Assembly (NCBI GenBank): GCA_036273715.1
Contig: DASUHB010000031.1
Span: 1 to 64,000, forward strand
Reading direction: 5' to 3'
DNA length: 64,000 bases
DNA from: Gemmatimonadaceae bacterium
GTDB taxonomy: Bacteria > Gemmatimonadota > Gemmatimonadetes > Gemmatimonadales > Gemmatimonadaceae
The position numbers were made by a program, and so were the translations under genes. This document shows, piece by piece, positions 1 through 8,218 of this stretch. The stretch's first letter is position 1. Every line of letters starts with the position of its first letter. The notes beneath the pieces are model-generated. The model searched no databases. It worked only from the letters and a program-made list of their open reading frames with translations, and was not told the DNA's origin.

Positions 1-555
1 GCCGGTGAGCTTGCGCAGCGCCTGACTCATGAGTCGAGCTTGCAGGCCAACGTGCGAGTCGCCCATTTCGCCTTCGATTTCGGCTTTGGGCACGAGCGCC
101 GCAACCGAGTCGATCACGACGACGTCGACCGCTCCGGAACGGACGAGAATTTCGCAGATCTCGAGCGCCTGCTCGCCCGTGTCGGGCTGTGAGACCAAGA
201 GGTTCTCGACGTCCACGCCCAACTTCGAGGCGTAGTCCGTGTCTAACGCATGTTCGGCATCGATGTACGCAGCGACGCCGCCGGCGCGCTGTGCGTTGGC
301 CACCACGTGCAGACACAACGTGGTCTTGCCGCTCGACTCCGGGCCGTAGATCTCCGTGACACGTCCGCGCGGAATGCCGCCCACGCCGATGGCCGCATCG
401 AGATTGATCGCCCCCGTTGGAATCGCTTCCACGCGCACCCGAGCACTGTCCGATCCCATCTTCATGATGGAGCCCTTTCCACAGCTCTTCTCGATCTGCG
501 CGATGGCCAGATTCAACGCTTTCTTCTTCTCATCTTGCAGAGTAGAAACCGCCAT
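1..555 (-). CDS. recA: RecA recombinase, N-terminal 185 codons (3' end outside window)
   Basis: RecA coats single-stranded DNA, drives homologous pairing and triggers LexA self-cleavage. The reading frame opens with ATG at 553-555 and stays open to the window edge, so it is cut by the window, not broken. Walker [10 protein letters not shown] is at residues 71-79, the Walker B strand VDVVVIDS near 143-150, and the L1 loop region ([12 protein letters not shown]) near 159-170. The N-terminal helix and the MGSDS segment are also typical of the family. It is the last gene here of a long minus-strand series and has its own likely promoter at 649-677. A TTA leucine codon occurs at residue 104. Identification is secure; only the C-terminal DNA-binding part is unseen. 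Confidence 0.98.
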   Translation of the reverse strand, partial: MAVSTLQDEKKKALNLAIAQIEKSCGKGSIMKMGSDSARVRVEAIPTGAINLDAAIGVGGIPRGRVTEIYGPESSGKTTLCLHVVANAQRAGGVAAYIDAEHALDTDYASKLGVDVENLLVSQPDTGEQALEICEILVRSGAVDVVVIDSVAALVPKAEIEGEMGDSHVGLQARLMSQALRKLTG

Positions 556-644
556 TCTCGTGTGTCCCGGTGAGAGATGGTGAGCCTGCTGGTTGATCTG
601 GCCGGCTCTCGAATTTACCCGAAATGCTCGGGGATTCGCATACC

Positions 645-677
645 GAACAAACTACGAAGGGACGGCCAGGACGTCAA
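645..677 (-). promoter_or_regulatory. Putative recA promoter with SOS-like element
   Basis: Read on the minus strand, TTGACG (672-677) and TAGTTT (649-654) are 17 bases apart, a good housekeeping -35/-10 pair about 95 bases upstream of the recA ATG. Overlapping the -10 on the plus strand is GAAC-N7-GAAG (645-659), one base from the GAAC-N7-GAAC arrangement of alphaproteobacterial LexA boxes. The promoter is plausible. The LexA link is inference because the LexA motif of this organism is unknown. Confidence 0.45.
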
Positions 678-683
678 GTTTGT

Positions 684-1043
684 CTACGCAACTGAAAACG
701 CGTTCTGCACATGTCGGATCCGCACCCGCGCGCCGTCGATGAGCACCCCAATGACATCGAATCGATAGCTGTCCGTGGGATTGCCGAACCGGTCGACCCA
801 GACGTGCGCCGATCGGATGAGCTCGCGCCTCTTTCTCCAATCGACTGCCTCCACCGGGTCACCGAACTCGCTGCCCCGCCTCGCCTTCACCTCCACGAAC
901 ACCACCACGCCGCCTCGTCGCGCCACGAGGTCGAGATCGCGATGCCCATTACGAAACCGTCGCTCGAGGAGTGTCCAGCCCAGTTGCTCGAGCCAACGGG
1001 CCGCGTACGCTTCACCGGCGAGTCCCAATGCCTGTGTCGACAT
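684..1043 (-). CDS. yraN: UPF0102/YraN family putative endonuclease-like protein
   Basis: A 119-residue protein of the YraN (UPF0102) family, which has a PD-(D/E)XK nuclease-like fold of uncertain cellular role. The nuclease core is visible: HRDLDLV (Asp36, Asp38) followed by VVFVEVKARR with Glu51 and Lys53. The N-terminal GLAGEAYAARWLEQLGW helix is typical. Full length for the family. It lies between a secreted protein gene and recA. In many bacteria yraN neighbours housekeeping genes without a shared function, so context adds little. Confidence 0.85.
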   Translation of the reverse strand: MSTQALGLAGEAYAARWLEQLGWTLLERRFRNGHRDLDLVARRGGVVVFVEVKARRGSEFGDPVEAVDWRKRRELIRSAHVWVDRFGNPTDSYRFDVIGVLIDGARVRIRHVQNAFSVA

Positions 1044-1124
1044 GGCGCGAATCTAGGAAGGGCTCGCGCCGAATGCAGGCGCAAAACACCGCGCGCCGGC
1101 CCAAAATCACGCCGCCGTTCCCGT

Positions 1125-1245
1125 CCGCGCTTTGTCCGTCGTGTCCGCCGTGTCCGCCTTACCGGTCCGTGGTTTCCGTTTGTGTCCGCCCCGTGTCCGC
1201 CTTACCGGTCCGTTGTCTCCGTTCGTGTCCGCGCCGTGTCCACCC
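1125..1245 (-). repeat. GGCGGACA-type repeat, 43-bp tandem form, at the 3' end of the secreted-protein gene
   Basis: On the plus strand, a 22-base stretch (CGTGTCCGCCTTACCGGTCC plus GT) occurs exactly at 1149-1170 and 1192-1213. It sits in a period of about 43 bases, with further TGTCCGCC units on both sides. On the minus strand the unit reads TAAGGCGGACA, and the TAA at 1202-1204 is the stop codon of the upstream gene. At 1126-1138 it contains GGACAAAGCGCGGAC (minus strand), the sequence also present in the repeat after secA. The repeat continues upstream of the stop and encodes the last dozen or so codons of that gene. Confidence 0.8.
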
Positions 1246-1999
1246 TCTGGACGCCGTTGAGTCCGAGCAGCATCTCCACACTCGCCCCCGCCATCCCCGC
1301 CACCGGCACCTGTTCCTTGAGCACCACGCCGTCGCTCTTCCGCACCCACAACTTTTCCTCGCTCCTGCCTAACGTCAGCGACAGGACCCAGGCATCGAAC
1401 GCCCCGTCCGGCACGGCCAGACGCTGCTCGCCCACCGTCCGCAGCACCACCGGCACCACCCCGCTCTCGTGCTTGTCCACTGCCGTGAGCTTGGCCGACG
1501 CCGACCAGTTCGCGCCTAACGACGACGCCGCGATCAACCCCTCGACCAGATAGAGCGTCGGCAGTGCGTCGCGCTCGTTGGCCGTCGCGACCGCCACCCG
1601 GCCGCTGTCGTCGTCGAACACCGTCCGCACGCTGTCGCCTGTGAACTCGGAGACCGTCTGCCCCGTCGGCGTGTGCTCGATCCGGTAGAGCGGCCGCAAA
1701 TCGGCGCGCCCCACGTACACCGACTCCGCGTATTCCGCCGTGTGCATCTGCCGCGCGTCGATCACCAGCCACGCCGCCGTCCCGTGATAGGTGGTGTCGG
1801 TGAGGCTCACGGTGCGGAAGCCGATGCGCTGCGGCGTACCCTCGCCCGTCACCAGCGAAATGACGTAGAGCCACTTCATCGGTTTGAGACGGGCCACCGT
1901 CGCCGGCGCCGCAAGACGCGCCGGCACGGACTGCGTCGCCGCCGCCGGGCTCGCCGCGGCCGCCGCGAGCGCCGCCATGACCAACACCTTGGATGCCAT
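1202..1999 (-). CDS. Secreted protein of unknown function (DUF3108-like), downstream of ftsK
   Basis: A 265-residue protein with a clear signal peptide (Ala-rich helix, residues 5-22) and no membrane anchor after it, so probably periplasmic. The remainder looks like an all-beta domain; segments such as RPLYRIEHTPTGQ and LWVRKSDGVVLKEQ recall DUF3108-type proteins. ATG at 1999 is preferred over the in-frame GTG directly before it, because GGGAGG lies six bases upstream of the ATG. Position after ftsK recalls lolA in other bacteria, but I see no LolA signature. The last residues (TARTRTETTDR) come from the tandem repeat, so the tail is probably not functional. Function unknown. Confidence 0.75.
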   Translation of the reverse strand: MASKVLVMAALAAAAASPAAATQSVPARLAAPATVARLKPMKWLYVISLVTGEGTPQRIGFRTVSLTDTTYHGTAAWLVIDARQMHTAEYAESVYVGRADLRPLYRIEHTPTGQTVSEFTGDSVRTVFDDDSGRVAVATANERDALPTLYLVEGLIAASSLGANWSASAKLTAVDKHESGVVPVVLRTVGEQRLAVPDGAFDAWVLSLTLGRSEEKLWVRKSDGVVLKEQVPVAGMAGASVEMLLGLNGVQRVDTARTRTETTDR

Positions 2000-2029
2000 C
2001 ACGTGCCTCCCGCTTCGCCCGGCGCAGCG

Positions 2030-4336
2030 TTAGGCGCGCGGGCCGCAAATGCGATCGAGATCCTCGAGTCCCATCAACACGTCGCGCGGCTTCGATCCGT
2101 CCGGCGGCCCGAGAATCCCCGCCTCGTGCAACTGATCAATAATACGCGCCGCCCGGCCGTATCCTACCTTGAGACGCCGCTGCAAGAGCGACGTCGACCC
2201 CAATTGATGCTGGATCACCACCTCCGCCGCATCGCGGAAGAGTTTGTCGCGGTCGCCCGGATCGTCGGCGTCGAGCAACGCGAGACCCGACTCCAGCGCT
2301 TCCTTCTGCCGCACGATCTCGAGGATGTCCGGCTCGGAGATCTCTTCGGGCGCCAGGCCCTTCTCGGCGAGCGCCGCCCGCTTGGCCGTCTTCCGTTGCT
2401 CGTACCACTTCATCAGCCGCTCGGTGTCTTCGCCGGCGATGAATGCTCCCTGCAGGCGCGACGGCTCCGACTTCCCCGGGGGAATGAACAGCATGTCGCC
2501 GTTGCCTAACAAGGACTCGGCGCCGACGCCGTCGATGATCGTGCGGCTGTCGACCTGCGACGCCACGCGGAACGCGATGCGGCTCGGAAAATTCGCCTTG
2601 ATCAACCCCGTGATCACGTTCACGCTCGGCCGCTGCGTGGCCAGAATCAAGTGCAGCCCGATCGCGCGCGCCTTCTGCGCGATGAGCGCCAGCGGCGTCT
2701 CGATTTCCGCCTGCACGGTCATCATGAGATCCGCCAGCTCGTCGATCACGAGCACGATGTACGGCAGGATCCCGCCCGTGTACGTCAGATCCTCGAACGC
2801 CACATCGGGCGTGCGCGGCCTGGTGAGCTGCGCGCCCGATTGCACCCGGCGGTTGAAGTCCTGGATGTTCCGGCACTGGTTCGCCGCCAACAGCTCGTAG
2901 CGCTCCTGCATCTCGTCTTTGGCCCATTTGAGCACCGACGCTGCGTCGCGGTTGTCGGTGATCACCTTGTGGCGGAGATGCGGGAGCATGTTGTACACCG
3001 ACAGCTCGACCATCTTCGGGTCCACCATCAGGAACCGCAGCGTGCGCGGCGTGTGCCGATAGATGAGCCCGGTGATGATCGTGTTGACGCAGACCGACTT
3101 TCCCGAGCCCGTGGCGCCGGCGATGAGCAGGTGCGGCATTTTCGCCAGGTCGGCGATGACCGGTTTGCCCTCCAGGTCCTTGCCTAACGCAATCGGCAGC
3201 GCCGCCCGCGCCGTCTGGAATTCGCGCGACTCGAGGAGCTCCCGGAACGCCACGATCTCCGACGTCGGGTTGGGCACTTCGACGCCCACCGCACCGCGGC
3301 CCGGAATCGGCGCCACGATGCGGATGCTCGCCGCCCGCATGGCCAGCGCCAGATCGTTGGACAGATTCGCGATCTGGCGGACTTTCACGCCCGGCGCCGG
3401 CTCGACTTCGTACTGCGTGACCACGGGCCCCGTCGTGCGCCCGGTGATCTCGGCGTCCACGCGGAAGGTGCCTAACGCTTCCTTGAGCTTGACCGCCATC
3501 GCGTCCAGCTCGCGGCGGTTCGTCTCCGCGTTGTGCGGCGGCGGCGGCGTGAGCAGGTCGGCCAGCGGCAGCTCGTCGTCGGCGGCGTCCGGGGTGGCCG
3601 ATGCATCGATCGCCGCCGCGATTTCCTCGTCGTGCTCGGCCGTGATCTCGGCTTTCGACTTCTTGCGGCGCCGGCCGCGCGGCCCGTCGCCCAGCGCCGT
3701 ATCGAGCCCCATCGGCTGCGGCGCGAACGGCTCGATCGCCGGCATTTCCTCGGGCGACGGCTCGTTGATGTCGGCCGCCGGCGCCGCGGCCGCGCGCCGC
3801 CAGGGCAGGCGCAACACACCCGCCGGCTGGATGCCTAACACAATCCGAACCGGGTTCCACGCCAGCGTGAAAATCGTGAGCGCGCAAAACGCCGCGACCA
3901 CGAAGAGCCACGCGCCCCACGCAAGCGCTTCGACGAGATAGAACGCGATGAAGCCGCCCCAGAACCCCGCCGAATCGCTCCACCGGTGCCCGAGGTGCAG
4001 CGCGAGCGCGATGGCCACGGGCACCAACAGCACGAGGCCCAACACGAACAACAGCCAGTTTCGGTCGGTGTCCGAGCGCATGCGCCCGAAGAGCCGCAGC
4101 GCGTGGATCGCCGGCAGCAGCGGCACGAGGAACGCCGCCGGCACGCCGACGAGCCACACCATCCCGGCGCGCGTGCACGCGCCCACGGGCCCCATGAGCG
4201 ATCGCGTTTGATGACACGCGCCGCCGCCGCCCGAGGTGCTCGACGCGACGGCCAGCGCGATGAACAGCGCCAGCGCCAACAGCGCGACGCCCGCCGCTTC
4301 CCGCTGCCGATGCGAGGGCGAAGGCGCGGCCGTCAC
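2030..4336 (-). CDS. ftsK: FtsK/SpoIIIE family DNA translocase
   Basis: The septal DNA pump that clears chromosome termini and activates dimer resolution. 768 residues. Four N-terminal membrane helices (about 15-160) are followed by a short acidic/Pro linker, then the alpha-beta motor. Walker A GATGSGKS is near residue 405 and Walker B VLVIDELADLMM near 525-535. The C-terminal winged-helix gamma domain (LGSTSLLQRRLKVGYGRAARII) reads polar DNA motifs. The start is GTG (4334-4336), two bases after the comB stop. The TAA stop (2030-2032) lies inside a GCCTAAC motif. The gamma domain means this organism should have KOPS-like polar sequences. Confidence 0.97.
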   Translation of the reverse strand: MTAAPSPSHRQREAAGVALLALALFIALAVASSTSGGGGACHQTRSLMGPVGACTRAGMVWLVGVPAAFLVPLLPAIHALRLFGRMRSDTDRNWLLFVLGLVLLVPVAIALALHLGHRWSDSAGFWGGFIAFYLVEALAWGAWLFVVAAFCALTIFTLAWNPVRIVLGIQPAGVLRLPWRRAAAAPAADINEPSPEEMPAIEPFAPQPMGLDTALGDGPRGRRRKKSKAEITAEHDEEIAAAIDASATPDAADDELPLADLLTPPPPHNAETNRRELDAMAVKLKEALGTFRVDAEITGRTTGPVVTQYEVEPAPGVKVRQIANLSNDLALAMRAASIRIVAPIPGRGAVGVEVPNPTSEIVAFRELLESREFQTARAALPIALGKDLEGKPVIADLAKMPHLLIAGATGSGKSVCVNTIITGLIYRHTPRTLRFLMVDPKMVELSVYNMLPHLRHKVITDNRDAASVLKWAKDEMQERYELLAANQCRNIQDFNRRVQSGAQLTRPRTPDVAFEDLTYTGGILPYIVLVIDELADLMMTVQAEIETPLALIAQKARAIGLHLILATQRPSVNVITGLIKANFPSRIAFRVASQVDSRTIIDGVGAESLLGNGDMLFIPPGKSEPSRLQGAFIAGEDTERLMKWYEQRKTAKRAALAEKGLAPEEISEPDILEIVRQKEALESGLALLDADDPGDRDKLFRDAAEVVIQHQLGSTSLLQRRLKVGYGRAARIIDQLHEAGILGPPDGSKPRDVLMGLEDLDRICGPRA

Positions 4337-4339
4337 TGC

Positions 4340-5086
4340 CTAACGCTCCCGGTCGGGACCGAGCAGCGTGATCTGCCGGTCCTGATAGATCGGAATCACC
4401 GGGTGCGCGTTGAGCGCGGCGCACGCCACCAGATCCTCGGCGAACCCGGCCTCGGCGAGCGCCCGCCCGTGCTCCGAATCGGCGAACAACCGGTCCAGCC
4501 GGTCGCCGTAGCGGCGGTCGAGCACCGTGCACGCGAACGCGCCGTCGCCTAACTCAGCACCGTCGATCTGCTTGGTCACCATCCGCGTGTACCGCCCGGC
4601 GCACGCCGCGTCCTCGAGCGACACCTGGCGGTCGCGTCCCGCGCACACGATGCTGATGTCGGTGCCGCCGCGCGCCGCCGTGCGCAGCAGCGACGTCACC
4701 GCCGCCACGTTCACGTACGACGCGATCACCACATCGCGCGCACCCTGCACGGCGAGCAACGTGGCCGTGCCGTTCGTCGTCGTGAACAGCACCGTCTTGC
4801 CGTCCACGGCCTCGCGCGTCATCTCCCGCGGCGAGTTGCCAAGATCGAATCCCGGGATCGGCTGCATCTTCCGCTCTCCCGCCGTGCGCACGTCGGCGCG
4901 CTCCAACTGCTTGGCGCGCGTCATCACGGCGTCGGCGCTTTCCAGAGGTACCACGTTGCGTGCGCCGTTGGCAAGCGCCGTCGCGATGGTCGTCGACGCC
5001 CGCAGCACGTCGATCACCGCAACCACCCGTCCCGTCACCGTCGCGGGCGCCAGCATCGACGGCCCGAACAACACATCGATTCGCAT
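4340..5086 (-). CDS. comB: 2-phosphosulfolactate phosphatase (ComB family)
   Basis: The ComB family hydrolyses 2-phosphosulfolactate to sulfolactate, in coenzyme M or sulfolactate metabolism. 248 residues, full length. Family stretches seen include VAVIDVLRASTTIATAL near the N terminus, GNSPREM, LFTTTNGT, and IVCAGRDRQVSLEDAACAG. ATG at 5084-5086 is chosen because it begins two bases after the accC TGA; the ten extra codons upstream would sit inside accC. The TAG stop is part of a GTTAGGC motif. No other coenzyme M or sulfolactate gene is in the window, so the physiological substrate is uncertain. Confidence 0.88.
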   Translation of the reverse strand: MRIDVLFGPSMLAPATVTGRVVAVIDVLRASTTIATALANGARNVVPLESADAVMTRAKQLERADVRTAGERKMQPIPGFDLGNSPREMTREAVDGKTVLFTTTNGTATLLAVQGARDVVIASYVNVAAVTSLLRTAARGGTDISIVCAGRDRQVSLEDAACAGRYTRMVTKQIDGAELGDGAFACTVLDRRYGDRLDRLFADSEHGRALAEAGFAEDLVACAALNAHPVIPIYQDRQITLLGPDRER

Positions 5087-5087
5087 C

Positions 5088-6440
5088 TCACGGCTCCCGC
5101 AACAGCGACGCCTCACGCTCGAGAAACTTGGTGTCCACCTGGCCGGCCTGAAACGCCGCGTTCTGCATCACACGCGCGAGAAACGGAATGGTCGTTGTCA
5201 CGCCTTCCAGCACGAAACTCTCGAGGGCCACCTGCACCCGCTTCACGGCTTCGGCGCGATCGCGCCCCTGACAGATCAACTTTGCCAGCAGCGAGTCGTA
5301 GTACGGCGGCACGGTGTAGCCGGCGTAGACGTGCGAGTCGATCCGCACACCCGGTCCCCCGGGCGGATGGAACACGTCGATGCGACCGGGCGACGGCTGA
5401 AAATTGCGCGACGGATCCTCCGCATTCACGCGCACCTCGATCACGTGTCCGCGCAGCGGCGGCAACTCGGCAATCGACAACGGCTCTCCCGCGGCCACGC
5501 GCAGCTGTTCCTTCACCAGATCCACGCCCGTGAGCATCTCGGTGACGCCGTGCTCGACCTGGATGCGCGTGTTCATTTCCATGAAATAGTACGAGCCATC
5601 TTCATCGAGCAGCATCTCGATCGTGCCGGCGCCGACGTAGTCGATGGCTTTCGCGCCGCGGACGGCATCGTGTCCCATCCGCTCCCGTAAGGCAGGCCCA
5701 ACGGCGGGGCTCGGCGCTTCTTCGATCAACTTCTGGTGGCGGCGCTGCACGGAACAATCGCGTTCGCCTAAATGAATCACCCGGCCGTGCTTGTCGCCCA
5801 TGATCTGGAACTCGATGTGCCGGGGACGCGAGAGATACTTCTCGACGTACACATCACCGGATCCGAACGCGGACAACGCCTCCGACCGCGCGAGTTGGAA
5901 CGCGCGCGAGAAATCCTCGGGGTCGTTCGCCACGCGCATGCCCTTGCCGCCGCCGCCCGCCGCCGCCTTGATGATCACCGGAAATCCGATGTCGCGGGCG
6001 AAGCCGAGCGCTTCGTCGGCATCTTCGATCGGCCCCGGCGTGCCGGGAACGATGGGGACGCCCACCGCGGCCATGGCCTTGCGCGCCGCCGCCTTGTCTC
6101 CCATGACGCGAATCTGCTCGGCCGTCGGTCCGATGAACGCGATGTTCGACGCGGCGCACGTCTCCGCAAACTCCGCGTTCTCGGCGAGGAATCCATAGCC
6201 GGGATGGATCGCGTCCGCGCCGGTGATCTCGGCGGCCGCGATGAGGCGCGGAATCTTGAGGTACGAGTCGCGCGCCGGCGGCGGCCCGATACAGACGTCG
6301 TCATCGGCGAACCGCACGTGCAGCGACTCGCGGTCCGCCTCCGAATAGACGGCCACCGTCTGAATGCCTAACTCACGACACGCGCGAATCACCCGCAGCG
6401 CAATTTCGCCGCGGTTCGCGATCAATACTTTCTTGAACAT
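5088..6440 (-). CDS. accC: Biotin carboxylase subunit of acetyl-CoA carboxylase
   Basis: Carboxylates biotin on AccB with ATP and bicarbonate, the first half of the malonyl-CoA reaction. 450 residues, the usual size. It has the N-terminal domain [16 protein letters not shown], the ATP-grasp glycine loop [10 protein letters not shown] (about 160-170), the active-site region [15 protein letters not shown] (about 285-300) and the C-terminal lid. Its partner accB lies upstream, but pilT is inserted between the two. The gap to pilT is about 43 bases, and comB follows at once. Confidence 0.97.
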   Translation of the reverse strand: MFKKVLIANRGEIALRVIRACRELGIQTVAVYSEADRESLHVRFADDDVCIGPPPARDSYLKIPRLIAAAEITGADAIHPGYGFLAENAEFAETCAASNIAFIGPTAEQIRVMGDKAAARKAMAAVGVPIVPGTPGPIEDADEALGFARDIGFPVIIKAAAGGGGKGMRVANDPEDFSRAFQLARSEALSAFGSGDVYVEKYLSRPRHIEFQIMGDKHGRVIHLGERDCSVQRRHQKLIEEAPSPAVGPALRERMGHDAVRGAKAIDYVGAGTIEMLLDEDGSYYFMEMNTRIQVEHGVTEMLTGVDLVKEQLRVAAGEPLSIAELPPLRGHVIEVRVNAEDPSRNFQPSPGRIDVFHPPGGPGVRIDSHVYAGYTVPPYYDSLLAKLICQGRDRAEAVKRVQVALESFVLEGVTTTIPFLARVMQNAAFQAGQVDTKFLEREASLLREP

Positions 6441-6483
6441 GCGCGACGGTCAGGAAACCGGGGTTCGGGACGCCCGCCGGGCC

Positions 6484-7665
6484 TCACGACGTGATGTCGC
6501 TCTGGAGCGCGTCCCAGCTCTTGTCGCTCGAGCCCTCGACGCCCTGGACGCGCAATGCGAATTCGCTCGGGTTGGTCGCGAAGAACATCGCGCTCTCGTA
6601 CGAAATCGCTTTCTTCTTGTACCACTGCATCAGCGATTGGTCGAAACTCTGCATGCCGTACTGCACCGTGCCTTCCTTGATCAGGTCCGGAATGTTGAGC
6701 GACTTCGTCATGTCGCGGATCTGATCGCGAACGGCCGCGGTGTTGATGAGGATCTCGCACGCCGGCACCCGCCCCGGCTTGTCGGCGCGCGGCACCAGGC
6801 GCAGCGACACCACCGCCGACAGCGCGCTCGCCAGCATGAACCGCACTTCGTTCTGCTGGTGCGGCGCATAGAAGGACAATACCCGGCTGATGGTTTGCGT
6901 CGCGTCCGTCGTGTGCAGCGTCGAGAAGACCAGGTGTCCCGTGTCGGCGGCTTTGAGCGCGACCTCGAGCGTCTCGATGTCGCGGATCTCACCGATGAGA
7001 ATCACGTCGGGATCCTGTCGCAGCACCCGGCGCAGCGCCGCCGCGAAGCTTCCCGTGTCGGCGCCGACTTCGCGCTGATTGATGCTCGAGTTGATGTCGC
7101 GGTGCAGGAACTCGATCGGATCTTCGATCGTGATCACGTTCGCGTGGCGCTTCTCGTTGATGTGCTGGATCATCGCGGCGAGCGCCGTCGACTTTCCGGA
7201 ACCGGTGATTCCCGTCACGAGCACGAGGCCGCGCGGCCGCAACGAAATGTCGGAGATGATTTGCGGGAGATTCAACTCTTCGATCGTGCGCACCTGATAC
7301 GGCACCGACCGCAGCGCGTACGCGATCGTGCCGCGCTGTTGGTAGACGTTCACGCGAAAGCGCCCGATGCCCGGCACGCCGATCGCGAAGTCGGATTCCT
7401 TGTGCTCCGCGAAATCCTTCACCTGCTTGGGCGTCATGATCTGCTCGGCGAGCGCCTTCAGCTCCTCCGGTCTCAGCGGCGGCACATCGAGCGAGCTCAA
7501 GTCGCCGTTCACGCGTAGCACCGGCGGACGCCCGACTTTGAGATGCAGGTCGGACGCGTTCTGCTGAATCATCCGCTGCAGCACCGCCTTGAAGTTGAAC
7601 GCCGGCGCCTGTTGGGCAGGCGCGGTCGGCGACTCCGACGCGCTCGAAACCGCTGGGTTAGCCAT
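6484..7665 (-). CDS. pilT: PilT/PilU-like twitching motility ATPase
   Basis: A hexameric ATPase that retracts type IV pili at the inner membrane. 393 residues from ATG 7663-7665. Walker A GITGSGKST is at 152-160, the Asp box ITIEDPIEFLH near 178-188, Walker B DPDVILIGEIRD at 218-229 and the His box HLVFSTLHTTDA at 244-255. The start overlaps the accB TAA by eight bases (AATGGCTAAC); sixteen upstream codons would overlap accB further. The C-terminal segment RDQIRDMTKS differs from the classical PilT AIRNLIRE motif, so a PilU-like role is possible. No other pilus gene is in the window. Confidence 0.93.
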   Translation of the reverse strand: MANPAVSSASESPTAPAQQAPAFNFKAVLQRMIQQNASDLHLKVGRPPVLRVNGDLSSLDVPPLRPEELKALAEQIMTPKQVKDFAEHKESDFAIGVPGIGRFRVNVYQQRGTIAYALRSVPYQVRTIEELNLPQIISDISLRPRGLVLVTGITGSGKSTALAAMIQHINEKRHANVITIEDPIEFLHRDINSSINQREVGADTGSFAAALRRVLRQDPDVILIGEIRDIETLEVALKAADTGHLVFSTLHTTDATQTISRVLSFYAPHQQNEVRFMLASALSAVVSLRLVPRADKPGRVPACEILINTAAVRDQIRDMTKSLNIPDLIKEGTVQYGMQSFDQSLMQWYKKKAISYESAMFFATNPSEFALRVQGVEGSSDKSWDALQSDITS

Positions 7666-8188
7666 TGGGGTCGATCCGGAAGAGGACCTGTCCGTACTCC
7701 ACCGGGTGCGCATCGCTCACGAGCACTTCGCGCACGATGCCGGCGTACTCGGACTCGATCTCGTTCATGATCTTCATCGCCTCGATGATGCAGAGGATTT
7801 CGCCCTTGGCGATGCGTGATCCTTCGCTGACGTACGCCGCCGCGCCGGGCTCCGGCGAGCGATAGAACGTTCCGACCATTGGCGATTTGACCTCGAGCAA
7901 TTTCGGCTTCGACGGCTCGGCGGGCGGCGACGCGGTCTCGGGCGTGGCCGGAACGCCATCGGCGGGCGTCATGCGACCAGCGGGAAGCGGCGCCGGCATC
8001 AACGCCGGCGCCGTCATCGGCACGGCCACCTGAACCGGCGCTGCGGCTGTCGCGAGCCCCATTCCTCTCTGCTGCGGCGTCTTCGAGATGCGGATCTTCA
8101 TGCCCTTGTCGGACGAGATCTCGATCGAATCTACCGAAGACCCGTCGAGCAACTCGACGAGCTTCTTCACGTAGCGCAGGTCAATCAT
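7658..8188 (-). CDS. accB: Biotin carboxyl carrier protein of acetyl-CoA carboxylase
   Basis: Carries the biotin that shuttles carboxyl groups between AccC and the carboxyltransferase. 176 residues. The biotinylation motif EAMKIMNE has its target Lys at 139, inside a C-terminal lipoyl-like domain (about 97-175). Before it is a Pro/Ala-rich flexible linker (about 50-96) and an N-terminal segment (IDLRYVKKLVELLDGSSVDSIEI) typical of AccB. It overlaps the start of the pilT-like gene, so the two are probably translationally coupled. Confidence 0.96.
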   Translation of the reverse strand: MIDLRYVKKLVELLDGSSVDSIEISSDKGMKIRISKTPQQRGMGLATAAAPVQVAVPMTAPALMPAPLPAGRMTPADGVPATPETASPPAEPSKPKLLEVKSPMVGTFYRSPEPGAAAYVSEGSRIAKGEILCIIEAMKIMNEIESEYAGIVREVLVSDAHPVEYGQVLFRIDPNG

Positions 8189-8218
8189 AGGTGTGTCAGA
8201 GATGACTCCCTCCCGACG

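Noticed and set aside
1125-1245. Possible CRISPR array
   Set aside because: The units are short, degenerate and tandem with no unique spacers of regular length, and no cas gene is near.
3063-3941. Plus-strand open frames of 100-300 codons opposite ftsK, and similar ones opposite most genes
   Set aside because: GC-rich sequence leaves antisense frames open by default. None shows a domain, a plausible start site or a ribosome site.
2136-4532. Very long open frame (798 codons) antiparallel in phase to ftsK on the same strand
   Set aside because: It is a shifted frame of ftsK and comB, with an Arg/Gly/Ala-rich composition typical of high-GC shadow frames. The ftsK frame has all the motor motifs.
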